From Thiothrix sp. (GTDB lineage: Bacteria > Pseudomonadota > Gammaproteobacteria > Thiotrichales > Thiotrichaceae): a DNA stretch of 64,000 nt. Positions 8,501-15,597 of this stretch are shown one piece after another (within the stretch, counting starts at the first letter, position 1; each line of letters begins with the position of its first letter). The notes beneath the pieces were generated by a model that did no database searches, was not told the origin of the DNA, and was given only the letters and a program-made list of their open reading frames with translations. The stretch is taken from contig SSFA01000039.1 in the NCBI GenBank assembly GCA_008015155.1, positions 18,443-82,442 on the forward strand. The letters are read 5' to 3'. Both the position numbers and the translations under genes were made by a program.

Positions 8501-9770
8501 TTTGTCAGCTGAAAGCTTGGGTCATCTGTATCGTGCTTGCGATGTTGGCATGGTGTTTTCAGCGACTAATTATTCGCTCGTGCCCCAAGAGATGATGGCC
8601 TGTAATTTAGCCGTATTGGAATTAGATGGCGAGAATACTCGTACTATATTACCTACAGGTACGGTCGTACTTGCCAAACCTCATCCACGGTCTATTGCAG
8701 ACTGTTTGCAAGAGTTGCTTGAGAATAAAGCGTTGCGCGATGCTACTGCGACCTTAGGCGGTGAGTGGGCGCGGCAGTTTGATTGGCAGTCGACGGCAGG
8801 GGAAGTCAATCAAGCAGTTCAGCAACGTCTAATAGACTTAGGCTATCAGATCGAGTCACCCGCTCAGCCTAGTATTAAAGTGTCCGTTGTCATTCCTACT
8901 TTGAATGGTGGCAAGTTATTGGGTCAAGTGGTGGATAGAGTACTGGCGCAACAGACTCCTTGGCCCTTTGAGCTATTAATTATAGATAGTGGCTCGACAG
9001 ATGGTTCTATAGAATCACTGAAAGCGAGTCAGGTGAAAATTCACGCGATCCCTAAAACTGAGTTCAGTCATGGTGGTACGCGTAATCTCGGCGTTGAACT
9101 GACTTCGGGTGAATATGTCGCATTTCTAACTCAAGATGCCTTGCCCACAGATGCATTTTGGTTGTTTCATCTCGTTTCAGTCCTAGAGCATGATCCCCAA
9201 GCTGCTGGCGCTTTTGGTAAACATCTTGCTTACCCTGAGGCATCTGCTTTTGTAAAACGTGATTTAGATGCTCACTTCAAGCATCTAGCACAATATCCAC
9301 TTTATCTAGATAAAGACACGGACAGAGAGCGTTTTGATACTGGTGAAGCAGCTTGGCGGCAGGTTTTGCATTTCTACTCCGACAACAATTCTTGTTTAAG
9401 GCGTTCAGTTTGGAAGCAAATCCCTTATCCGGTGATTGAGTATGGCGAGGATCAAGTCTGGGCTGATTTGATTATTAAAGCAGGTTACAAAAAGGCTTAT
9501 GCACCGCATGCAGTGGTCTATCATTCCCATGACTATAATGAGCAAGAAACTTTAGAGCGTAGCCAGATTGAAGCCTCATTTTTCTATAAGCAATTTGGTT
9601 ATATTCTATTGTCTGGTAAAGCGGCTTATCGTAAAACCTTGCAGGCTTTAAATACGCAAGATACAGCCTATGCAGAACTCAATGGGCTGAGCGCAGAATC
9701 ACTTAAACGGCAATTGGCGCTGAATGAAGCGCGTTTAAAAGGCTATTTAGCCTTGGATTTTAGCGCGTAA
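5568..9770 (+). CDS. Trifunctional sulfotransferase / WsaF-like glycosyltransferase / GT2 fusion
   Basis: This 1400-residue protein has at least five parts. Residues 8-280 are a sulfotransferase domain (PAPS loop VAGMHRSGTSA, 3'-phosphate element IIPVRNPLEVAQS). Residues 285-405 are a charged coiled coil. Residues 450-685 hold about five repeats built on PLFD..WYL...DV....NPL.HYL.HG, often seen tethered to bacterial glycosyltransferases. Residues 743-1095 are a GT-B fold resembling WsaF-type rhamnosyltransferases (FVQDHEP, then a conserved AGPWLA). Residues 1104-1370 are a GT2 domain (VVIPTLNGG, DSGSTDG) of the rhamnosyltransferase-like kind. One polypeptide could therefore add two sugars and a sulfate. 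It is the last gene of the kps operon and ends two bases before a convergent gene. Confidence 0.85.
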   Translation: MPEFKQTAILVAGMHRSGTSALTRVFSLLGADLPKRLAPALPNNNETGFWESVDLMVEHDALLESAGSFWSDWTEFNPAWYASTEAFKYKKIIADILQTDFADSSLFVIKDPRICRFLPFWLSLLEEQAVKPFIIIPVRNPLEVAQSLKKRDGFPLSKGGLLWLRHVLDAVYYAQACPTAFLSYEQLMQDWQGFVQSMQQQIDLAFPRQSVLANLEIEAYLEEDQKHNSLTLADLKQSSEFSAAIVQAYEYLMQLVAGEQREQAIAGLLRLRLDFNQDSALYAKVLLAEEQLNLKQRKTLETKHLDYVEHLKRVHANDLNELKLMQAASESALQQQDYILKLQLSKHTQAIEQLKERQKHELALQHKRLVERSEQAHQLALTNKRLEAELTHLAKDRTALRNKVLALSDHQTKSMAHPERAKKLLDLGLIKPNLKAAKVPAIKLIAQSGLLDVAFYQKTYLDSVKLEQSLVEHYYFIGAPQGYDPNPLFRTSWYQQNNPDLQVSAENPLVHYLTKGVLSKQQTHPLFDVDWYLEHYADVREDVEKQLINPLWHYLRHGGQELRNPNALFLAAYYVAEYPEVKQSGLSPLAYYLQYGHAWHMDPHPLFDSRYYVRQVGGELPEGSSALEHYLLNPHTWRIAPSACFDGAWYLAEYQDVDASHVNPLVHYLKHGYKDGRKPHPKSDQAAFVLQYQDRFRKAGIQLPSVTSINDLNQPTALVNQSLEQMMLFTEQALRPASKAFTKDKLVIHWVTCDFARQGGGGNMTIFRFVRLFELFGHQQHIWLHNQVVHQTTAEAYEDLVRHYQPASAQIHFIDEYFSQASGDIIIATDWESVWPVLSASGFKRRFYFVQDHEPSFFATGSQSLAAEMTYHEDLDCICAGPWLAKLMRERYGRWATHFWLAADQLVYYPATLKTLNPIPKVAFYARTSTSRRAVELGVLALNYLAESGLAFHVEVYGGDNNAAWLEQVSFSYTDHGVLSAESLGHLYRACDVGMVFSATNYSLVPQEMMACNLAVLELDGENTRTILPTGTVVLAKPHPRSIADCLQELLENKALRDATATLGGEWARQFDWQSTAGEVNQAVQQRLIDLGYQIESPAQPSIKVSVVIPTLNGGKLLGQVVDRVLAQQTPWPFELLIIDSGSTDGSIESLKASQVKIHAIPKTEFSHGGTRNLGVELTSGEYVAFLTQDALPTDAFWLFHLVSVLEHDPQAAGAFGKHLAYPEASAFVKRDLDAHFKHLAQYPLYLDKDTDRERFDTGEAAWRQVLHFYSDNNSCLRRSVWKQIPYPVIEYGEDQVWADLIIKAGYKKAYAPHAVVYHSHDYNEQETLERSQIEASFFYKQFGYILLSGKAAYRKTLQALNTQDTAYAELNGLSAESLKRQLALNEARLKGYLALDFSA

Positions 9771-9782
9771 CTTAACGCGCTA
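9761..9782. repeat. Perfect inverted repeat spanning two convergent stop codons
   Basis: TAGCGCGT and ACGCGCTA form an 8-base perfect stem with a 6-base loop. The repeat contains the stop codons of both convergent genes (TAA at 9768-9770 on plus, TAA at 9774-9772 on minus). No T-run follows on either strand, so it is at best a weak bidirectional terminator or an mRNA 3'-end hairpin. Confidence 0.55.
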
Positions 9783-10947
9783 AAGGATTCTGATTATGCC
9801 AATTCATTGGAGTTAAACGGATACTGCTCCAATGTGCATCCATATTCGGCATGTCTTCCGCACGAGGCATATGGTAAAAGGATACTGTAGGCCAAATAAC
9901 GATATCTGTGTTCTCAATAGATTCGTCATTGACAAACTCTGCCAGGTTATCAGCACAAACCTCGCCTTCATCTAAGGTACCAGCATTGTGTGAAGCATAA
10001 AGCTCGCAGCTCTTTTCTTTGGTGACATACAGATCATACTTAGTAAACGGCTCAATAGCTGGGCCTTCGTCACGTTGGCCTGATTGATTCAGTTGGATCT
10101 CATAGCCCATCGGCTGTTTTTTATTATTCTTAAGTGTTTTAGATGCAACCACCCAAGTACGAGCTAGATCAGGTGCGACAGAACTACCAGCTTCTTTAGT
10201 AAAAACAGTGCTTTGTCTGACCAACTTTGCGTCTTGTGTAGTGAAATCAACCTGTTCCAAATAATCTTGGTTGCCTTGCCCACCGAGGTCAAAATCCAGA
10301 CGCCAAAAAAAGTTATGTAAGTGAGAAATACCTACTTTATCAAAACCGATATTCCATCCCGGCCTTTGTGCTTGATCATCGGCTACAATCCGCTGCAAAG
10401 CACCAGTTGCCCCGACAGAAAATTCCATACTGCCATCATCAGCAAAAGTCCAGCGAGGTATATAACCATAAGAGCCAATTTGTGAAACGCTAAATAGACT
10501 GAGCGCTTGCCCTTGTTTAGTTTCGCTACCCAAACGATAAGCCTCATCACGATTTTGAACGGTTTGGCAGATGACAGGTTTATCAAAGAAACTCAGTAAC
10601 TGACCTGTAGGGCAATCGTCTGTTGCTAAAGACAACATCGAAGTACGGCCAAAGCCATAATCCGTAATATCATGGTAGCGAATCCCATTATCGTCATACG
10701 GCACATGAACTTGCGCAAGCTCAGCTCGGTATAAAACCATCAAACGCTTGCCCTTAGGTGGCTTATAGAAGATATGATGTAAAGAGATACCGTTTAGCCC
10801 GCGATGTTCCCAACACATATCCCAACTAGTCTGATTGGGCAGCGTAACCTTGATAGAGTAAACATCATCGCAAAACTCGGCTGCTACGCCTAAAGAAGGT
10901 AAGGCCAGAGCGCTTAGTAGCAGGCCTAATGTTTTATAAGCATTCAT
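9772..10947 (-). CDS. Secreted copper amine oxidase-like catalytic-domain protein (type A, copy 1)
   Basis: This 391-residue protein has a signal peptide (cut near residue 23). The rest lines up by eye with the catalytic domain of copper amine oxidases. Preserved elements are the base-type Asp93 in YHDITDYGFG, the copper motif H-x-H at 209/211 before FFWRLDFD, and the third copper His359 in YHMPRAED. The topaquinone tyrosine position is Tyr160, but it sits in S-Y-G rather than the N-Y-D/E that directs cofactor formation. The N2/N3 domains are absent and the protein is far shorter than a normal enzyme of more than 600 residues. It is the last gene of a five-gene operon. Copper binding is likely; amine oxidation is uncertain. 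Confidence 0.8.
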   Translation of the reverse strand: MNAYKTLGLLLSALALPSLGVAAEFCDDVYSIKVTLPNQTSWDMCWEHRGLNGISLHHIFYKPPKGKRLMVLYRAELAQVHVPYDDNGIRYHDITDYGFGRTSMLSLATDDCPTGQLLSFFDKPVICQTVQNRDEAYRLGSETKQGQALSLFSVSQIGSYGYIPRWTFADDGSMEFSVGATGALQRIVADDQAQRPGWNIGFDKVGISHLHNFFWRLDFDLGGQGNQDYLEQVDFTTQDAKLVRQSTVFTKEAGSSVAPDLARTWVVASKTLKNNKKQPMGYEIQLNQSGQRDEGPAIEPFTKYDLYVTKEKSCELYASHNAGTLDEGEVCADNLAEFVNDESIENTDIVIWPTVSFYHMPRAEDMPNMDAHWSSIRLTPMNWHNQNPLAR

Positions 10948-10976
10948 TGGTTTGTACTCTACCTAAGTGCTCAAGC

Positions 10977-12119
10977 TTAAAATTGGTTTTGACTATGCCA
11001 ATCTCTGGGAACGAGTTGAAAGCTGCTCCAAAGGGTGCTTAATCTTAAGTTGTCATCGCTACGTGTAAGATGATGAGTAGTTTGCCGATACCAGACTACA
11101 CTATCAGCCCCATTAATTGATTCTCTGTTGCCAATGTACCTAGCAAGGTTATCAATTTTTTTCGGGCAATTATCGATTACATTCTTGGCAGCATAACGTT
11201 CACAAGGATTATATTTGCTGAAATAAATGTCTTGTTTTAACCAAGGCTCGTTTAGAGCATTAAGGCGGCTAGAGTTGTACTGGCTTGGCACAATATCGTA
11301 AGCGGGCACGCTCACACCTTCATAAGGAGTGCTGCCATCACGCACCACCCATAAACGTTTAACCTCAGGGTCTTGCAGGCGGCCAGCTTCTCTATTAATG
11401 CCTCTAATAGTGACAACTTTAGTCAAGCGATCCTCTGCTGGAGTACTGGTGACTTCAAGGATTTGGTCATCACTTCCAGTAGAGCCAAGATCAAAGTCTA
11501 AGCGCCAAGCAGTATGGCTTGTAAAATTATCAAAAACCTTATTACTATTTTTTACTAACTGACCACTGATCCCTAAGGCAGGCTCAATAATGCCATTTTC
11601 ATAAAACCGCCAACGGAGATTCAAAGCTAAAGGACTTAAGTCATAGCGAGTACTTAACTCCAAATAGCTGCCTTGCCGCTGAGTAGCATATTTATATTGA
11701 TAACCGTATTCTTGAGTAGTTCTGCATAGTGCATCCAGCTGGCCTAAGCGCTTAATAGCTCCATTGCTACAGTCATTACTAGAGAGGGCTAGCAGCTTAT
11801 TACCTAAACCTTGTTGAGTGACTATATAACTAGCTGTGGCCGCTGAATCAGAGACTAATTCGAGTTGTGATAAGCTGGCTTCAGCTAAAACTCGCCGCGC
11901 TGGCTTGTTTGGTGCTGCATAATAGACTTGTGTGAATGTTAAGCCTTCAGCTGCTTGCAGCTGAGCACACATAGTCCAAGTGGCTCCTGAGGTGAAAGTT
12001 TTGGAAATGACCTGATCAGCAGGACAAGTTTGTGTAGGTTCAGGAGCTGCGTAGCTGGCTTGGGAGTAGAATAGTAATAGTGTAACTACGCTACCTAAGC
12101 ACTCTGGTTTAAACGACAC
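10977..12119 (-). CDS. Secreted degenerate copper amine oxidase-like protein (type B, copy 1)
   Basis: This 380-residue protein has a signal peptide (cut near residue 24, SYA). It keeps the framework of the type A proteins: a W.MC element near 48-51, RWRFYENG near 169-176, WRLDFDLG near 205-212, and a C-terminal HHLTRSDD. The functional residues are gone. The base Asp is lost (SYIVTQQG), the topaquinone tyrosine position is Leu164, and the H-x-H pair is replaced by Phe199 and Ser201. It therefore looks like a pseudoenzyme partner. It starts with GTG one base after the type C gene and lies 29 bases before type A copy 1. Confidence 0.75.
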   Translation of the reverse strand: MSFKPECLGSVVTLLLFYSQASYAAPEPTQTCPADQVISKTFTSGATWTMCAQLQAAEGLTFTQVYYAAPNKPARRVLAEASLSQLELVSDSAATASYIVTQQGLGNKLLALSSNDCSNGAIKRLGQLDALCRTTQEYGYQYKYATQRQGSYLELSTRYDLSPLALNLRWRFYENGIIEPALGISGQLVKNSNKVFDNFTSHTAWRLDFDLGSTGSDDQILEVTSTPAEDRLTKVVTIRGINREAGRLQDPEVKRLWVVRDGSTPYEGVSVPAYDIVPSQYNSSRLNALNEPWLKQDIYFSKYNPCERYAAKNVIDNCPKKIDNLARYIGNRESINGADSVVWYRQTTHHLTRSDDNLRLSTLWSSFQLVPRDWHSQNQF

Positions 12120-12120
12120 A

Positions 12121-12783
12121 TTAGAATCCGATAACTTGAGTAATTAAATTAGCCGATAAGTTTACAACTGGGCTGACTTCAAACACCACCGAATCATGAG
12201 TATATAACAAAATTTGTGCACAGCGATGTAAACCACATTGTTGTGAAGCTGAGTTAAGCTGTTCTGGAAGTGTATCAGCAGTAAAGACAAAGGCTTTAGC
12301 CTCTAAATCTTTTGAGGAATTGAGTACCTTACCTGTAATACGTTGATACTCATTCGCAATCAGCTCAAAGGTTTCTTTATCAGCAAAGATCAAATTAACA
12401 GTTCTAGCAATTTCATTTTCTGTCAACGGTAGCTGGAGATTCTTTCTGCGTACCGAGGACAGAATTTTGTTAGTTGCGGTGTCAATGCGATAGACGATGG
12501 TTTCGTCAGTCTGATAGTCATACACAAATGCATTGCTACGACGCGCACCAGATTTTTTATCTTCAGACCGATCCCTCTCAACTAACAATAACTCGTACTG
12601 ATTGGAGGAAGATTTGGTTTTTAAACTAGGTAAGGTTGACTCCACTAAAGTACTGGCTTGCAATTGCTCATTCGGGCTAAGCGGATCCTGATTGCCCGCT
12701 AGGGCAGTAGTAGCCATGACTAGCATAGTGAACAAGCTCAAACTCAGTTGCTGTACACGGCTGAAGGTTGATTTAGCTCTCAT
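12121..12783 (-). CDS. Secreted protein resembling only the N2/N3 domains of copper amine oxidase (type C)
   Basis: This 220-residue protein has a signal peptide (cut near residue 29, ALA). The mature part begins DPLSPNEQ, like the start of amine oxidase N2 domains. It continues with a strand pattern (FVYDYQTDE, then TNKILSSV), the turn LPLTENEIA and a helix FADKETFELIA, all in the order of an N2 domain. The C-terminal part (RCAQILLYT, EVSPVVNLSANLITQV) matches the strand pairs of N3. The two cysteines at about 187 and 192 may pair. The gene overlaps type A copy 2 by ATGA and is one base from type B copy 1. I infer that it supplies the missing N-domains in trans. Confidence 0.65.
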   Translation of the reverse strand: MRAKSTFSRVQQLSLSLFTMLVMATTALAGNQDPLSPNEQLQASTLVESTLPSLKTKSSSNQYELLLVERDRSEDKKSGARRSNAFVYDYQTDETIVYRIDTATNKILSSVRRKNLQLPLTENEIARTVNLIFADKETFELIANEYQRITGKVLNSSKDLEAKAFVFTADTLPEQLNSASQQCGLHRCAQILLYTHDSVVFEVSPVVNLSANLITQVIGF

Positions 12784-13967
12784 CGTATCGAACTCGCTAG
12801 TGGGTTGCTGTTATGCCAGTCAAAAGGTTTAAGACGAATCCCGCTCCAGTGGAGATTCATATTGGGTGCGTCTTCGGCACGCGGAATATGATAGAAGGAT
12901 GTAGTGGGCCAGACAATTAAATCCTCATCCAAGGTTTCACCATTGAGATAAGTCGATAAATCTTTGGCACAATAATCGGCAGTACCATTATGAGAGGCAA
13001 AGCGTTCACACTCTTTGGCTTTCGTGAAGTAAATATCGTATTTAGTAAAAGCTTCCTCTTCTGGTCCTACATCGCGCTGGCCAGCCTGATACAGTTGAAT
13101 TTCGTAAGCTAGCGGCGAGTTAACAGCATTTTTCCGCTCTTTATCGGCTACGATCCAAGTGCGCATGGTATCTGGGTTAACATCTCGACCTGTTTCTAAT
13201 TCAAGTTTTTCATGTTTAGCTTTAAGACCCTTATCTTCACGCACAAAATTGATTTCCTCAACATAATCATTGGCTCCATTCCCAGCCAGATCAAAATCTA
13301 AACGCCAGAAGAAATTATGCAGATGCGATAGCCCAATCTTATCGGGGCCAATAAGCCAGCCTACATCACTTTCATTACCTCTAGTAAACTTTTGGAGCGC
13401 ACCCGTAGCACCGACACTGAACTCCATTGTCCCGTTGTCAAAGAAATCCCAACGTGGGATATAATTGTAGGAACCTACTTGGGAAATGCTAAAAATGCTC
13501 AGCTTATAGCCTTGTACACTGGTATTTTGAGAGCGGAGTTCTTCACCACGTGCAAGGATTTGTTGGCATAAAACGGCCTTACCATAATATTTAATCAAGC
13601 TACCGTTAGGACAAGTTTGCTCATTAAGTTCTAAGAGATTTCTTTCGCCAAAACCATAATCACTAATATCGTGGTAGCGTGCACTATTATCATCATAAGG
13701 TACGTGCACTTGCGCGAGTTCTGCGCGAAACAAAATATCTTGCTTTGGTCCTTTTTTAGCTTGATAGGCGATATGGTGCAAGCTGATACCATTTTGCAAG
13801 GTCTGCTCCCAACACATAGACCAACGTGCCCCACTAGGTAAGGTTGTTTCAATTGCGTATGCTGAACCACAGGCTCCATCCGCTACGGCGTTTAGAGCAG
13901 TTACTAAACCTATAAAACCAGTACTCAGTCTAGCTATTCGAAGAATAAAACCTTTTAGAGAATTCAT
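12780..13967 (-). CDS. Secreted copper amine oxidase-like catalytic-domain protein (type A, copy 2)
   Basis: This 395-residue paralogue of type A copy 1 has an N-terminal signal segment of about 29 residues. It keeps the base-type Asp100 (YHDISDYGFG), the copper H-x-H at 215/217, and His360 in YHIPRAED. The topaquinone candidate Tyr167 sits in S-Y-N, again without the canonical Asn before it or acid after it. The shared stretches HVPYDDN, MEFSVGATGALQ and FFWRLDFDL show that the two A genes are duplicates. It overlaps the upstream type B gene and the downstream type C gene by four bases each (ATGA), so translation is tightly coupled. Confidence 0.8.
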   Translation of the reverse strand: MNSLKGFILRIARLSTGFIGLVTALNAVADGACGSAYAIETTLPSGARWSMCWEQTLQNGISLHHIAYQAKKGPKQDILFRAELAQVHVPYDDNSARYHDISDYGFGERNLLELNEQTCPNGSLIKYYGKAVLCQQILARGEELRSQNTSVQGYKLSIFSISQVGSYNYIPRWDFFDNGTMEFSVGATGALQKFTRGNESDVGWLIGPDKIGLSHLHNFFWRLDFDLAGNGANDYVEEINFVREDKGLKAKHEKLELETGRDVNPDTMRTWIVADKERKNAVNSPLAYEIQLYQAGQRDVGPEEEAFTKYDIYFTKAKECERFASHNGTADYCAKDLSTYLNGETLDEDLIVWPTTSFYHIPRAEDAPNMNLHWSGIRLKPFDWHNSNPLASSIR

Positions 13968-15157
13968 AACGGATTACCTGCAGTCCAATCTCTTGGCATT
14001 AATTGGAAGCTTACCCAATCGGTACTGATATAATCGCTATCATCGCTACGGGGTAAATAGTGATAGTGTTGTTTGTACCAAACGACTAAATCTGCTCGGT
14101 TAATATTTTCTTTATCTTGGATGTAGTGCAGTACATTCCTTGCGCAATCACTGCTGTTGTTATCGGACGCATACTTCTCACATTCTTTGTAACGAGTGAA
14201 GTAAAGATCGTTTGCTAGCCAAGGACGCCCTCTGACATTGCTAGTACTTTGATAGTACTGAGAGGGAATGATCTCATAAGCAATTGCTTGGCCAAATTCA
14301 TTAACCTCATCCCCATCCTCAACTAGCCAAGTTGTTTTAAGCTCAGGATTTAAGTCACGAGCAGCTTCAGTATCCAACACTGCTATGCCCAGCCTCCTTT
14401 GCCGTCGGCTCGCGCTAAGTGTACTGGTGAGTTCTTTAACCCTGTCATTATCGCTGTCTTTGCCCAAATCAAAATCAAGACGCCAACCCAAGTAATTACT
14501 AAAACCTAAAGCCAACTGCTCAGAATTTTTTACAGTGCGTCCAAAACCTAGACTGACTGGAGCATAGCGGGGAATTTTACCACTGAATCCAAGGGCTGGT
14601 TCGATGACTCCGTTTTCATAAAAACGCCATCGTTGAGTATAGGTTTGAAAATCGGTAGTTTGGCTGATGCTAAAAATCTCTAAAAAGCTGGTTTGTCGCT
14701 GAGCTTGATAAGCATAATTATAAAGTAAACCAGCCGTCTGTAGGCGGCTACAGATGACTTTGCGGCCTGTCTGATCAGCATATAAACTTCCGCCTTCACA
14801 ATCTTTAGATTTTAAGCTAATCAGTTGGTTTCCACCGAAGCCCTCTCGAGTGGTAGCAAAACTAGGCGGATTCCTGTTGTCATCAAAAACGGTTTCAAGT
14901 TGCGCTAAGCTTCCTTTACCAAGCACACGCCTAGTTCTGTTAGCAGTAGTATATGTAAGCTGATTGACAGTTAGACCCTCTTGGTCATCTAAGCTAAGGC
15001 ACATAGACCAAGCAGTATCCGATGTAAATGCTTGTTTTAGGTTTACACCAGCACATTGAAGAGATGGATTAGGCGCAGCTTGTGCAGGAGTGCAAAAGCA
15101 GACAAGGCTGATAGCTCCGCACAAAAATCGATAGAAAAAGCTCATGGTTTTTAGCAT
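13964..15157 (-). CDS. Secreted degenerate copper amine oxidase-like protein (type B, copy 2)
   Basis: This 397-residue protein is the first gene of the operon and has a signal peptide ending near residue 27 (AQA). It is a paralogue of type B copy 1 and shares RRVL, RWRFYENG, IEPALG, WRLDFDLG and the PRSDD ending motif. The catalytic set is lost. The base region reads SFATTREG. The topaquinone position is occupied by Phe170 (SQTTDF, with one residue inserted). The H-x-H positions are Phe219 and Asn221. Only the C-terminal histidines (HYHYLPRSDD) remain. The ATG at 15157 lacks a clear Shine-Dalgarno; an in-frame ATG at 15145 is an alternative. Confidence 0.75.
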   Translation of the reverse strand: MLKTMSFFYRFLCGAISLVCFCTPAQAAPNPSLQCAGVNLKQAFTSDTAWSMCLSLDDQEGLTVNQLTYTTANRTRRVLGKGSLAQLETVFDDNRNPPSFATTREGFGGNQLISLKSKDCEGGSLYADQTGRKVICSRLQTAGLLYNYAYQAQRQTSFLEIFSISQTTDFQTYTQRWRFYENGVIEPALGFSGKIPRYAPVSLGFGRTVKNSEQLALGFSNYLGWRLDFDLGKDSDNDRVKELTSTLSASRRQRRLGIAVLDTEAARDLNPELKTTWLVEDGDEVNEFGQAIAYEIIPSQYYQSTSNVRGRPWLANDLYFTRYKECEKYASDNNSSDCARNVLHYIQDKENINRADLVVWYKQHYHYLPRSDDSDYISTDWVSFQLMPRDWTAGNPL

Positions 15158-15198
15158 CTCGCAATCATGCTTGTTAATTTTTGTGAGTTCTTATCCTA

Positions 15199-15222
15199 TA
15201 TATAGTAAATTATATAGTAAAT
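15199..15222. repeat. Tandem 12-base direct repeat over a candidate minus-strand -10 box
   Basis: TATATAGTAAAT occurs twice back to back (15199-15210 and 15211-15222). The junction creates TATAAT on the minus strand (15209-15214), about 52 bases before the start of the first amine-oxidase-like gene. The spacing of roughly one helical turn would suit a dimeric regulator, but no regulator is identified. Confidence 0.55.
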
Positions 15223-15557
15223 ATTTACGCCTTCATCTTGAGCTATATTCAGCCAAAAGGTAGTGTTATAAGCTTAAGGCAACTATAGTTTTAGCTATAG
15301 ATGGGAAATTAACAAAAAAGCACTAGTGGTAGATTTACGACACTAGGCATTGCAAACTTAATACAGCAGCTATACAATCGCGCTGTACTTATTGGATGGT
15401 CAGCCAGTGTAGTTGGCCTCGGCTGGTTCTCCACTAGGGCTAGTGATAAGTAAAAAGTAAACAATGCTTGGTAAACTAAATTTATTTGCGCTATGCTTGA
15501 GTGCTGTAAGATGGTTTAATGCTTGCCACCGGTCAGGGGGTTGGTGTTCCAGCTTGT

Positions 15558-15577
15558 GATAAACTTAGATAAACTTA
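15558..15577 (+). repeat. Tandem 10-base direct repeat in the leader of the secreted protein gene
   Basis: GATAAACTTA occurs twice without a gap, ending about 20 bases before the start codon at 15598. It lies just upstream of the Shine-Dalgarno and could affect leader structure or bind a regulator. It may also be a chance slippage product. Confidence 0.5.
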
Positions 15578-15597
15578 ACTGATTAAGTGAGGTTGCA

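Larger units (their letters stand above)
15158..15597. other. Divergent intergenic region between the amine-oxidase-like operon and a secreted protein gene
   Basis: This 440-base region contains no convincing ORF. Toward the left operon it has an AT-rich block with TATAAT on the minus strand at 15209-15214 and a tandem 12-base repeat. Toward the right gene it has TTGGTA at about 15469 and TATGCT 18 bases later as a weak promoter, a tandem 10-base repeat at 15558-15577, and the Shine-Dalgarno GTGAGG before the ATG at 15598. The middle part (about 15240-15460) shows nothing I can name. Confidence 0.6.

Noticed and set aside
15240..15460. A small RNA in the middle of the divergent intergenic region
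   Set aside because: No promoter-terminator pair or stable hairpin could be made out; absence of an ORF alone is not evidence.
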